From assembly GCA_027021085.1 (NCBI GenBank), contig JALUVB010000047.1:1-15383 (forward strand): a stretch of 15,383 nt of DNA, in the 5' to 3' direction. The stretch is from a bacterium. Its GTDB lineage: Bacteria; CAIJMQ01; JAADFP01. The notes beneath the pieces were generated by a model. The model had not been told where the DNA came from. It ran no database searches and saw only the letters and a program-made list of their open reading frames with translations. How positions within the stretch are numbered: position 1 is the stretch's first letter; each line of letters starts with the position of its first letter. This document shows, one piece after another, positions 1 to 8,112 of the stretch. Made by a program: the position numbers and the translations under genes.

Positions 1-176
1 ACTTCAGCAATATCTCCTAACCTTACAAGCAGAGGTTTTAGTTCTTCAGGCTTTACAAGGAAATAGCTATCTCCATCGCGCTCTTTTACAATCCTGTAGC
101 CTGCTTGTTTTATCTCTTTCAGGCTGCGAAAGCCAGGGTTGTTTACAATTTTGGGTTTTATTTCCGAAAATTTCAT
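1..176 (-). CDS. Partial ORF, possible target-recognition (specificity) polypeptide of the restriction system
   Basis: Only the first 58 codons are present; the gene continues past the left edge. It begins with ATG at 176-174, and an in-frame TGA at 194-192 limits the start. The protein opens MKFSEIKPKIVNNPGF and near the edge reads LKPLLVRLGDIAEV. That last stretch resembles the entry into the C-terminal target-recognition region of Eco57I-type methyltransferases, where a phrase like 'LVRLGDIAEV' usually follows the 'KYLRAPDI' segment of the same protein. Here the methyltransferase at 1987-4839 carries the KYLRAPDI part but stops soon after, so this ORF may supply the missing half as a separate chain. 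The resemblance is from memory of the family. Only about 20 residues support it, and the rest of the gene is not visible. No strong ribosome binding site precedes the ATG. Confidence 0.5.
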   Translation of the reverse strand, partial: MKFSEIKPKIVNNPGFRSLKEIKQAGYRIVKERDGDSYFLVKPEELKPLLVRLGDIAE

Positions 177-209
177 ATATCTAACCGCTATTCATCCGCA
201 TATCTGGCG

Positions 210-238
210 AAAATAAACCGAACAGAAGAGGCCTGCAA
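210..238 (-). promoter_or_regulatory. Candidate promoter overlapping a palindrome, ahead of the left-edge ORF
   Basis: On the minus strand TTGCAG (238-233) is followed after exactly 17 nt by TATTTT (215-210), giving weak -35 and -10 matches. A start near 203 would leave a leader of about 27 nt before the ATG at 176. The -35 hexamer lies inside one arm of the inverted repeat at 233-275, so a protein binding that repeat would cover the promoter. The match is imperfect (3/6 and 4/6 of consensus), so this is tentative. Confidence 0.3.
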
Positions 239-275
239 TATCTTATGTTGCACTGCAAGATAGTGGATATTGCAG
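233..275. repeat. Nested inverted repeats, possible operator
   Basis: CTGCAATATC at 233-242 is matched perfectly by GATATTGCAG at 266-275. Between them lies a second palindrome, TTGCA-c-TGCAA at 248-258. Further TTGCA-type words continue at about 280-304, up to and over the stop codon of the AlbA_2 gene. No T-run follows on the minus strand, so it does not look like an intrinsic terminator. Its place between a gene with winged-helix domains and the next ORF fits an operator, but no binding protein is shown. Confidence 0.55.
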
Positions 276-295
276 CTTCAACATCTTGCAACATA

Positions 296-1984
296 TTAAT
301 GCAACACATACTTATAATCTCCAGCATAGTATCCTTTTCTTTTTAATTTTTTATCCTCTACAAGTTTTCTCAACAATCTGCTTGCCTTAAACTTATCCAC
401 TCCCAATAGCTCCCTTACCTGCCTGTTGGTTATCTCTCCATACTCTTTTACATATTGCAAAATCAATTCAGGGTATCTTATTTCATCAATTCCCTTTTCT
501 CTAATATAAGAGAGAGATTCTCCCAGTTTTTTACAAAGGTTGCCACTCAGCCTATAGATTAAGCCTTTTTTAACCCCGCTTTTTTCCAGAAATCCTCTCT
601 TTATCATCTGATTAAGAATCTCTCTTGTTCTGTGTATATCTAATTGCAGGGTTTCTGCTGCGGAAGTAATCGCAATCTCTCTCTGACGCCTCAATACAGA
701 CAAAATTATCAGCTCATCAAGTCCTATCTCCCTTCCTTTCTGCTCATTTTCTTTGATAAATTTTATGAAAGGTTCATCTATTGCCCCGTTTCTGATAATT
801 AGCCTAACATTATGCTCATCTGCTTGAAATGAGGGCTCTGTTTTTCCAGACGCAAGCTGAGTATAAAACATCCTCTTGACACCCATCCCTGCCTTTTCTA
901 TGAGGCCAATTTTTCTTAGTATTTCTGCAAGATGTTTGTTTCTGGGTCTGGAGTCCTGTCGCAGGATATTTTTAGGAGTAATACCAGCAATAAAGCCCCC
1001 TGGGTTGCTGATTTCCATTCTATCAGGATAGTGCTTGATAAATACTGCTCCAGTTTGTGAGTAATCCCTGTGCAAAAGTGCATTGAGTATAGCCTCTCTG
1101 TATGTGAATTCAGGGAAGTCTTTTATTTCAAAATGAAATAGCCCCATCTTCACAGTAGTGAGCCTACCGCGAGCTTCTATATTCCTGGAAATATCATCCA
1201 GAACATAAAGAAGTGCTTTTCTGTAATCCCGACGGAATTCATATTCAATGTCGTTCTTCATATACAAGTAAATCACCTCGTGAGCGGGGATATGTTCCTG
1301 TATAATCTCATCTTTCCCGATAAGGAGAATACCTGCTATGGTGGGATGGCCATTTTTTATGATTCCCGTCTGTTCAAGGAATTCCTTTTCTTTGAGTTTC
1401 AATAATGTGGAGTCTGGCTTTTTGGTTTTTATTATAGATTTCAATCTCTCTATTTCTATCTTACTTAAATCAGAGAGGGTTAATTCAGGTCTTAACTCAG
1501 CAGTTACATCTATTAGTCCCAGTTCTACCATTCTTCTCTGACGCATTGTGCCTGTCATCGGCTTGCACTCTTTACCAATTCTAATCTTTGCTGTTCCGTC
1601 AGTGGTTGTGTGAACTCCCACACCTGATGGAATGTGAACGATTAATAACACTGTATTTAATTCCGGAACAGGAAATTCTTCTACATCTACAAGTATTCTG
1701 GGATCAGTTGATTCATAAATCCGAGATTTTATTTCACTAATGTTATAACCCCAGCATCCTGTAAGTGCCTTTTCTTTTGTCTTCACATTATCCTTTATTC
1801 CAAGAATTAAAGTGCCTCCCTTATTGTTTGCAAAACATACTGCATACTCGGCAAGCATTTTGTACAGTCTTCTTGAATCGGTAATCCATTCCTTGAATTC
1901 TAATACCTCAGATTCCAGTTCTCTTGCCGGTTTTGTTTCTATCGTTTCCAGTAAATTTTTAATCGTCTCTTTTGAGTAAGGCAT
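296..1984 (-). CDS. AlbA_2 (Schlafen-type) ATP-binding protein with C-terminal winged helices (COG2865-like)
   Basis: Residue numbers below count from the upstream GTG at 1990; subtract 2 for the preferred start. The AlbA_2 domain covers about 25-150, with LESEVLEFKEW and the hallmark FANNKGGTLILGI. A GHKL-type ATPase-like segment (HATPase_c_4) follows at about 295-380, with REAILNALLHRDY, the NPGG turn and RNKHLAEILRKIGLIEKAGMG. Two winged helix-turn-helix segments lie at about 425-480 and 505-560. COG2865 proteins are called predicted transcriptional regulators, while AlbA_2 relatives in Schlafen proteins can act on nucleic acids, so either regulator or defence effector is possible. The ATG at 1984 is preferred because GGAGGA (1996-1991) sits 6 nt before it; the GTG at 1990 abuts that site. 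The gene starts 2 nt after the methyltransferase stop, so the two are very likely co-transcribed. Confidence 0.85.
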   Translation of the reverse strand: MPYSKETIKNLLETIETKPARELESEVLEFKEWITDSRRLYKMLAEYAVCFANNKGGTLILGIKDNVKTKEKALTGCWGYNISEIKSRIYESTDPRILVDVEEFPVPELNTVLLIVHIPSGVGVHTTTDGTAKIRIGKECKPMTGTMRQRRMVELGLIDVTAELRPELTLSDLSKIEIERLKSIIKTKKPDSTLLKLKEKEFLEQTGIIKNGHPTIAGILLIGKDEIIQEHIPAHEVIYLYMKNDIEYEFRRDYRKALLYVLDDISRNIEARGRLTTVKMGLFHFEIKDFPEFTYREAILNALLHRDYSQTGAVFIKHYPDRMEISNPGGFIAGITPKNILRQDSRPRNKHLAEILRKIGLIEKAGMGVKRMFYTQLASGKTEPSFQADEHNVRLIIRNGAIDEPFIKFIKENEQKGREIGLDELIILSVLRRQREIAITSAAETLQLDIHRTREILNQMIKRGFLEKSGVKKGLIYRLSGNLCKKLGESLSYIREKGIDEIRYPELILQYVKEYGEITNRQVRELLGVDKFKASRLLRKLVEDKKLKRKGYYAGDYKYVLH

Positions 1985-1986
1985 TC

Positions 1987-4839
1987 TCACTCCTCCAGTG
2001 TATCTGTTACATCTTCAACAATGATACTTTCATTTTTATATTTTATCCATTTATATCTTTCTGCCTTCTCCAGTATAGTAAAGAATATATCCGGTGCCCT
2101 GAGATATTTCCCACCCCATTTGTTGCCGGTGTATTTGCCGATATTAAATTTAAACGCCTTTTTGTGTTTCTCGGTAATGCCTTCGGGATACTCCCAGCCT
2201 TCTTCAAGTAATTTCTTCTGAGGAACAGATACAACTCTGTAAGAATCAGTGTTTAAGGTATCTTTTACCTCCTCAATTTCAATTAGATTCCGGGAAGTCA
2301 ATACATCCTCAAAGGGCTTCTTAAAAAGAACGAATTTGGCATAATTTGAAAGTCCCTCTCCTCTCTGTTTCAGAGGGGCCGAGAAGATAACTATTATTGT
2401 ATTTATGTCAGCCTGAGTAAAACTTCTTTTGGCAGAATTGTCATAGATTGCTTTAATATGGACATTTTCCAGAAGAAACTGCTGAAGGTCTTTTCCGTAA
2501 CCGACATCGAGCCAGGAGTTGGATGTAATAAAACAGAAGGTTCCTTTAGAATTAAGGAGTGAAAGGCCATAAAAATAGAAGTAGATATACAGGTCGCTTT
2601 TCTTATCAAGTTTTTTAGGAAGACGCTTTTCAAAATGAGCCCTGATGGAGGATTCCAGTTTATCTTTGTATATCCTTTTTATTTCATTTGTTACTTTCTC
2701 TTTAGAAATAAGTGGAGGAGCAATCTTTTCCTGTCTCACATAAGGTGGGTTACCAATAACTATGTCAAAACCATTTTTTTCTCCTGAGAAAATCTCAGCA
2801 AAATCAATATCCCAGACAAAAGGTTTATCATGTATTCCCTTTAAAGCCTGTCGTGCGGATTTTACATTCTCAAGTTCTTCTTTGAATTTTTCAATTTCTT
2901 TTTTAATCTTTTCTTTCGGGTCGAATAATTTAGTTTTTCCTTCTTTCTTTTCATCTTTAAAAAACTCTATCTGCTTTGGCGTTTCCTGCATTATCCTTTG
3001 TAGTGATTTTATGCGATTGAAAAGGTTTAATGCTCTGTCGTCAAGGATGGCACGGAATATATTTAACTCCTCCTGTAGAAGCATTGATTCACTTCTAAAC
3101 TTGCGTGAAGGGTCATTATTATAGAACTTGAGTTTCTCGTTCTTAAGATTAGTGAGCTTTCTTTTAAGAGATGGAGATATACTTGATGTTCCAGCTCTTA
3201 TGGCAAGATTTATTCCTCCTATCTCCTGAACGAGGCTATCGCCCTGGCGAATTTTGAAGGAAAGGTTGGGAAGTAATGGCTGGATTCTCAATTGCTCTGG
3301 CTTCAGTTCAGTTTCTACTATGAGTTGTAACCAGAGGCGAAGCTCAGCTACATGAACTGCCCAATCCATTACATCAACGCCGTATAAGGAGCGACCAATA
3401 ATGGATTTCTTGATATCGAAATCGCTCATTTGCCGATTGAGGTGAACATAAGTTCTTTTGTAGAGGTGAGCCAGAATATTAAGCATCCCTACAAGAAACG
3501 AACCGCTGCCACAGGCAGGGTCAACAACGGTAAGTTCATCAAGAAGTAATTCTATCTTTTCCCATAACCTATGTTGAGAAATTTGTTTATCAACCTTCTT
3601 TTTGTCTTCCTCTGTCTTAGCAAATATAAACTCATAGATAAGGGCTTTATTAACATCTAAGTGATTGTGAAAATACTCAACAAGGCTTCGGCGACACATA
3701 AAATCAATTTCTGTTCTGGCAGTATAGAAAATTCCCGCTTCGCCTCTTTCGTCTGCTTCTTCTGAAATATTGACCAAACTTTCATAGACTTTACCTATCA
3801 TCTCAGGGTCAACAGCTACCTCTACTTCCAGCGGCAGTTCTTCTCTTATAGTGAAGTTATATTTATCAAAGAAGGCGAATATCTTCTCGAAAAGAGAGTC
3901 GTTAATTTTAAAGATTTTCTCATCAAGTTTGTTGGGAGTGAAAAGTCCTCCGTTAAGATAAGGGACAAGAGCCAAAGCAGAATTTATGTCTTTGGGGAAA
4001 TAGGGCTTGGGGAAAAACTTGTTGTTAAAAGCTTCAAAGAATAAGACGGACAGCCATTTCTCATAGAAAGAGTCTTTCCCCTGGTTTTCTCTTTTATAGA
4101 CTTGCCAGAAGTAGGTAATAAACCGGGGATTATTGTCCAACCATCTTTTCTTTTGAACGAAATACAGGAACATAATGCGGTTCAGTAATTGAAGGCTATA
4201 GTCATGAGCCCATTTAGTATCGGGGATTTGTTTAAGAAGTAAATTTTTGACTTCGGAAAAGGAGGTTCGGTAGTCATTGAAAAACCGTTTGGTTACTTTC
4301 TCAATGTTGAGAGATTGGGTGAGGGTATTATAAATTCGCACGGGGTCTTGAAGTCCTTCTTCAACAGCAATTTCAGATAGAATCCATTTATCTGTGTAGT
4401 GGGCATCGTGTATATCAAGATTTAGTTTCACCAGCTTCCGCTTCCACACTCCCACATCTTCACGGATTTTCTCTACGAGAACGAAGGTATAATTTTTATA
4501 GTCAGAAGTAATAACAAAGAATGGATATTGAGTTTCTTTTTCAAAATAGAGGGGGAGGTTCCGAATGGTAGGAGAAGAATAGGATTTGAGTTCTACCAGG
4601 AAAATTTGAAATCTTTTCTGGTAGGTGGCGATAGTATAAATTTCTTTTACGATTTCTCTGTCTTTTTCTCTCAAGCCCCAGGCTTCTTTCCCCCGGAAGG
4701 AGGGGTCTAAGGTTTTATAGCCTAAGCCCTGGAAAAGTTGATAGACTTTCTCGGGGCTGTCCATCTGGGGGATATGAGTTTCTATGAAATGTTTTATGTT
4801 CATGATTCCAGTTTCACGGGCTGTCTTGCTATTTGCCAT
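1987..4839 (-). CDS. Eco57I-type N6-adenine DNA methyltransferase, apparently without its C-terminal recognition region
   Basis: This 950-aa protein is predicted to methylate adenine N6 using S-adenosylmethionine. Motif I (VDPACGSGSF) is at 439-448, the catalytic GNPPY is at 696-700, and ITSNSWLDVGYG is at 771-782. A lysine/glutamate-rich, probably coiled segment is at 640-665. KYLRAPDI at 911-918 normally leads into a target-recognition region of a few hundred residues, but the protein ends about 32 residues later in a charged tail (DVTDTLEE). The N-terminal 160 residues contain FLVELKS (E83, K85), reminiscent of a PD-(D/E)xK nuclease strand, unproven. The start is uncertain. ATG 4839 has AGAGG only 1 nt away, and a second ATG at 4803 begins MNIKHFIETHIPQ, which reads like a natural family N-terminus. 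It sits 57 nt after the helicase gene and 2 nt before the AlbA_2 gene. Confidence 0.9.
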   Translation of the reverse strand: MANSKTARETGIMNIKHFIETHIPQMDSPEKVYQLFQGLGYKTLDPSFRGKEAWGLREKDREIVKEIYTIATYQKRFQIFLVELKSYSSPTIRNLPLYFEKETQYPFFVITSDYKNYTFVLVEKIREDVGVWKRKLVKLNLDIHDAHYTDKWILSEIAVEEGLQDPVRIYNTLTQSLNIEKVTKRFFNDYRTSFSEVKNLLLKQIPDTKWAHDYSLQLLNRIMFLYFVQKKRWLDNNPRFITYFWQVYKRENQGKDSFYEKWLSVLFFEAFNNKFFPKPYFPKDINSALALVPYLNGGLFTPNKLDEKIFKINDSLFEKIFAFFDKYNFTIREELPLEVEVAVDPEMIGKVYESLVNISEEADERGEAGIFYTARTEIDFMCRRSLVEYFHNHLDVNKALIYEFIFAKTEEDKKKVDKQISQHRLWEKIELLLDELTVVDPACGSGSFLVGMLNILAHLYKRTYVHLNRQMSDFDIKKSIIGRSLYGVDVMDWAVHVAELRLWLQLIVETELKPEQLRIQPLLPNLSFKIRQGDSLVQEIGGINLAIRAGTSSISPSLKRKLTNLKNEKLKFYNNDPSRKFRSESMLLQEELNIFRAILDDRALNLFNRIKSLQRIMQETPKQIEFFKDEKKEGKTKLFDPKEKIKKEIEKFKEELENVKSARQALKGIHDKPFVWDIDFAEIFSGEKNGFDIVIGNPPYVRQEKIAPPLISKEKVTNEIKRIYKDKLESSIRAHFEKRLPKKLDKKSDLYIYFYFYGLSLLNSKGTFCFITSNSWLDVGYGKDLQQFLLENVHIKAIYDNSAKRSFTQADINTIIVIFSAPLKQRGEGLSNYAKFVLFKKPFEDVLTSRNLIEIEEVKDTLNTDSYRVVSVPQKKLLEEGWEYPEGITEKHKKAFKFNIGKYTGNKWGGKYLRAPDIFFTILEKAERYKWIKYKNESIIVEDVTDTLEE
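1991..1996 (-). promoter_or_regulatory. Ribosome binding site that decides the AlbA_2 gene start
   Basis: GGAGGA lies in the last codons (Leu-Glu-Glu) of the methyltransferase gene. Its spacing is 6 nt to the ATG at 1984 and 0 nt to the GTG at 1990, which favours the ATG. The site is covered by ribosomes finishing the upstream gene, so expression of the two proteins may be coupled. Confidence 0.7.
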
Positions 4840-4845
4840 ACCTCT

Positions 4846-4893
4846 AAATCTTTAAATCTTTCAATCTTTAATCTTACCATTTCCAATCTTTTT
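4846..4893. repeat. Short degenerate tandem repeat of AATCTT in the helicase-methyltransferase gap
   Basis: AATCTT begins at 4847, 4855, 4863, 4870 and 4885 on the plus strand, mostly at 7-8 nt spacing. It fills nearly the whole 57-nt gap. On the coding strand this reads as repeated AAGATT. It is not a hairpin and contains no obvious promoter. A similar run with the same 8-nt period lies inside the helicase gene at 5457-5496. Confidence 0.6.
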
Positions 4894-4896
4894 CCC

Positions 4897-7800
4897 CTAT
4901 GAAATAAAGTCTACACAGATAAGTTTCAATTTTCTTTCGTCAAACTTCACTGCTTCCTGTTCTTCATTCAAAGGTTTTCCCTGCAAAAAACTATCGAGTT
5001 CTGAAACTAAAATATTCCAGTTTTTGGAACGCTTGTAGTTTTTCCAGATTTTTCTCAGGGTTCGCATTCTTAGCTTGGTGAAAGCAATATTATGTAGATT
5101 AGCAATCATAACGGTAATTCTCTCTCGCCAGGGGTCATTCTCTTCAATGTAATTTTCTTTGATGAAATCAAGCTCGTCCCTTAAATCTCGCAGGGTTTTT
5201 TCCATTCGTCCGACCGCTGTACGAATCTGTGTAGCAATTAATCCTTCGGAAAAGAATTTCTTTATCTCTTCTCTTACCTTATGATGGATCTCAAATACAT
5301 CTAAGTCTTCAGGAATAACTCTCGGTTCATCTTCTTTACAGGATATAAATTTTAGTATCTCTGTTTTGTTGGTAATGAATCTATTATTCACCACATCATA
5401 TAAAAACCAGAGATGATAATCTTCCTTATACTTGTAATAAAAGAAGATTCCTTTAAAATCTTTTGACTCTTTGAATCTTGTAATCTTCCAATCTCTTTTC
5501 AATCCGCTCTGTATTCCATGAGGGAGAGATTCGCAGAATTCTTTTAATTTTTCAAGGCCGAAGTCTTTGAGAGGCTGCCAGAATAGTTCCCCACCTCCAA
5601 ACTGCTCTTCCTCAAGTTCTTTGAGTATCTGCTCTTTTTTGTCCTTTGCCTCTCTTAAACCCCGAATGATACCGAATACCTTAGGATTGATTGTTTCTCC
5701 TAATACCGAGGCATCAAGCCCTATGGTTTCATTTATCATTTCTATTTTCCCCTGCAATATCTTTACCAATTCCAGAAGGCTTTCCAACTCCTCCTCGGGA
5801 TAGAAATTGTAAATAAAAATTACATCATATGGAGAGCCTATGCGGTCGATTCTGCCGGCTCGTTGAATCATTCTTACCGGATTCCAGTGAAGGTCATAGT
5901 TTATAACTATCCTTGCCTTTTGAAGATTCTGCCCTTCAGAGAGAATATCTGTAGATAAAAGTACATCGGTATCTGCATTGAGGAATCCATCAACAACTTC
6001 CTTTCTTCTCCGGGTTGAAAAACTACCTGTTATTTTGGCTATTTTTCCATTAAATTTAGCAGAAAAATCCTTGTCCTCATTAAGGGCTTCATAAAGATAG
6101 TCAATTGTATCGGCGTAAAAGGAGAAGAGAAGAACCTTCCCTTTATCTTTAAACTCTATTAGTTTCTTCTTTAGTTCTTTGAGTTTAGCATCCTGGGTTC
6201 TATCTATGGGGTCTACAAGTTTCTTTATCTCTTTAAATATCTCTATATCCTTGTCCAGGTCCTCGTAAAATTTTTCAAGATTAAAATCTGAAAGATTGAC
6301 AGATTCAAGATTCTTTTTCAGTTCTTTTATAAGATAACCTGAATCTCCTGCCTGCGCCGATGCTTCGGCAGGCAGGTGTGCTTCTTCTTCAAGGTAAGCG
6401 AGATATTTATTGTAGAACTTCTTCCTTAGAATCTTACCTTCTTTGAATACCTCTTTGAAAGTGGAGAGAAAATCTATTTGTGTTTGAATACTCTTTCTAA
6501 ATGCCTCTACGCTGCTTTCTAACCGCTTTAAGAGAAGGGTTTGCAAAATACCACCCAAAGCCTTCATCCTTCCCAGTTCCATCTCGTCTTTCTTTCCCAC
6601 GACTCGATATTCCTCAAGTCGGTAATAGGCAAGATTCAATTCCTTCTCTATCTTTTCTGCTATCTGGTAATAAAGACCCTGGTAGGTTTCATCAAGGCTA
6701 TAGTTTATCTCAGAAAGTTCTCTTTCAGGAAATTCTATTCTTACCCACTCGCCTTTTTCATTTTTATACTTTGCGTCTGGATAGTTATCTTTTATATACT
6801 GCCTTGTTCTACGAATAGAGATGATTTGCAGAATATCTGCTAACTGGGAAATGTTTCCTTTATCAGCTTTCTTAAATTGTTTTTCCAGGTCAAAAACACC
6901 TTCTTTGAAGAAAATTCTTTTATTGTTTTGTGCCAACAGCATTAATTGAAAATAGAGATCCCAGTGGGTATTATTCATTGGGGTAGCAGTCAAGAGTAGG
7001 ATTTTGGGTTTAAGTCTTTTACCCGCTTTCTCTATAAGTGTAAACAAACTCTCATATCGATTGGAGAAAGGATTTCTAAAATTGTGAGATTCATCAACAA
7101 CGATGAGGGCTATATCCTCAAGGTTGAAATTTAGTTTTTTCTCCAATTCCGTAAAATCAAAATCTTCACGACCGAGTTCTTCCTGATGAATAATATTCTC
7201 AGATAGGCCAATATCTTTTAGCGCAGGTCTCCATAAAGGCTCATCTACACTGGCAGGGCATACGACAAGAAATCTTTTGCGTCTGTAGAAGCCAAAATCT
7301 TCGATAACTTTCTTAGCAATCCAAGTTTTTCCCAAGCCTACAGAATCAGCAATTAAAACACCATTATAGGTTTTAAGCCTGGAATAAATTCGCTTGACAG
7401 CGTCTTCTTGAAAATTAGCAAGGTCCACCTCGCTTTCGGGAAGAATTTCCGGAGATTCATACTGAAATGAGATATCTTCCTTCTGAAGTTCGTAAAGTGA
7501 TTTTATGAAGATATAATAGGGTGGGTATTCCTTTGTGCCAAATTTCGACTCATCAAGAGTTTTTATCAGGTCCTTTTTGAAATCCCGGGACTGTTCCCAA
7601 AATTTTTCAAACCACTCCTCTCTTATATATCTTGCATGTGCTTCGTCCAACACTGCATTGAGTTCTGTGTTGGAGGTAAAACCGGAGTAGGTGAAATTGC
7701 TTGAACCAATAATAGCCAGTTTATCAAAAATGTAAACTTTACCATGAAGAAAACCTTTATCGTAAAGTCTAACTTTCCAATCGGGATTTTGCAGGAGTTG

Positions 7801-8112
7801 GATTAGTGATACAACTATTTCCTTGTTCTCTTTTTCAAAGACCTCTTCTTCTAAATCTTCCCGGAATTTCTTCTTGTACAGTTCTTCTGGCTGAAAAATG
7901 TCGGGCTGTTTTTCCTCTATCTGGGGAGAACATCCTATTAGTAACCTAAACTTATAGACATCGTGCAATGCTTCTTTTATAAGTTGAAACCCTGCTATAT
8001 TGAAGTAAGCACTGGCTATATCTAAAGATTTCTGTTCTCTAAGTACTTTATTTAATTCTTCAAAAAGTTTGAGCTTGCTATTATCTATAATTAGATTTTC
8101 GGGTCTATACAT
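4897..8112 (-). CDS. Phospholipase-D-family nuclease fused to SNF2/DEAD-like helicase, motor and nuclease of a restriction system
   Basis: This 1071-aa protein joins two activities. Residues about 1-190 form a PLD-type domain with a single HKD motif (H123, K125, D130, then GSSN at 136-139), so an active nuclease would need a dimer, as in BfiI-like enzymes. Residues about 230-770 form an SF2/SNF2 helicase: motif I SVGLGKT (257-263), motif II VDESH (339-343), motif III TATP (375-378), and motifs V-VI through SEGQNLQKA to QRAGRIDRIGS (725-760). The C-terminal 300 residues are mostly helical and unassigned. PLD nucleases paired with helicases are known from the NgoAVII and CglI restriction systems, and a methyltransferase follows here. 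Two repeat-derived stretches sit in non-catalytic parts (residues 580-592 and 875-887). The ATG at 8112 has no good ribosome binding site of its own and overlaps the mini-ORF at 8105-8152 by 8 nt. Confidence 0.92.
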   Translation of the reverse strand: MYRPENLIIDNSKLKLFEELNKVLREQKSLDIASAYFNIAGFQLIKEALHDVYKFRLLIGCSPQIEEKQPDIFQPEELYKKKFREDLEEEVFEKENKEIVVSLIQLLQNPDWKVRLYDKGFLHGKVYIFDKLAIIGSSNFTYSGFTSNTELNAVLDEAHARYIREEWFEKFWEQSRDFKKDLIKTLDESKFGTKEYPPYYIFIKSLYELQKEDISFQYESPEILPESEVDLANFQEDAVKRIYSRLKTYNGVLIADSVGLGKTWIAKKVIEDFGFYRRKRFLVVCPASVDEPLWRPALKDIGLSENIIHQEELGREDFDFTELEKKLNFNLEDIALIVVDESHNFRNPFSNRYESLFTLIEKAGKRLKPKILLLTATPMNNTHWDLYFQLMLLAQNNKRIFFKEGVFDLEKQFKKADKGNISQLADILQIISIRRTRQYIKDNYPDAKYKNEKGEWVRIEFPERELSEINYSLDETYQGLYYQIAEKIEKELNLAYYRLEEYRVVGKKDEMELGRMKALGGILQTLLLKRLESSVEAFRKSIQTQIDFLSTFKEVFKEGKILRKKFYNKYLAYLEEEAHLPAEASAQAGDSGYLIKELKKNLESVNLSDFNLEKFYEDLDKDIEIFKEIKKLVDPIDRTQDAKLKELKKKLIEFKDKGKVLLFSFYADTIDYLYEALNEDKDFSAKFNGKIAKITGSFSTRRRKEVVDGFLNADTDVLLSTDILSEGQNLQKARIVINYDLHWNPVRMIQRAGRIDRIGSPYDVIFIYNFYPEEELESLLELVKILQGKIEMINETIGLDASVLGETINPKVFGIIRGLREAKDKKEQILKELEEEQFGGGELFWQPLKDFGLEKLKEFCESLPHGIQSGLKRDWKITRFKESKDFKGIFFYYKYKEDYHLWFLYDVVNNRFITNKTEILKFISCKEDEPRVIPEDLDVFEIHHKVREEIKKFFSEGLIATQIRTAVGRMEKTLRDLRDELDFIKENYIEENDPWRERITVMIANLHNIAFTKLRMRTLRKIWKNYKRSKNWNILVSELDSFLQGKPLNEEQEAVKFDERKLKLICVDFIS
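5455..5499. repeat. AATCTT-type repeat inside the helicase coding sequence
   Basis: AATCT words begin at 5457, 5474, 5482 and 5490; the last three have the 8-nt period also seen in the intergenic run at 4846-4893. On the coding strand it encodes DWKITRFKESKDFK (about residues 874-887). It keeps the reading frame. A repeat-derived insertion is possible, but a chance run of Lys/Ile/Phe codons in AT-rich DNA would look similar. Confidence 0.35.
6347..6376. repeat. Palindromic element inserted in frame in the helicase gene
   Basis: The 30-nt element has perfect 9-nt arms, CCTGCCTGC (6347-6355) and GCAGGCAGG (6368-6376). An alternative fold pairs CCGA (6357-6360) with TCGG (6365-6368) around a TGCT loop. 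Its GC content is far above the surrounding gene. It encodes LPAEASAQAG (residues 580-589), a low-complexity peptide in the spacer between the two helicase lobes. Similar 'PAEASAQAG' stretches are, to my recollection, frequent interspersed palindromes in candidate-phylum genomes. Confidence 0.75.

Noticed and set aside
233-275. Palindrome read as a terminator of the AlbA_2 gene
   Set aside because: No T-run follows it on the minus strand and the spacer is long; an operator is more plausible.
4846-4893. Repeat run considered as a CRISPR-like array
   Set aside because: Units are only 7-8 nt with no spacers of regular length and no cas genes nearby.
1987-8112. Calling the operon DISARM or BREX
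   Set aside because: No DrmA/DrmB (DUF1998), BrxL, PglZ or BrxC-like gene is visible. The PLD and SNF2 parts are fused here, and the set is different.
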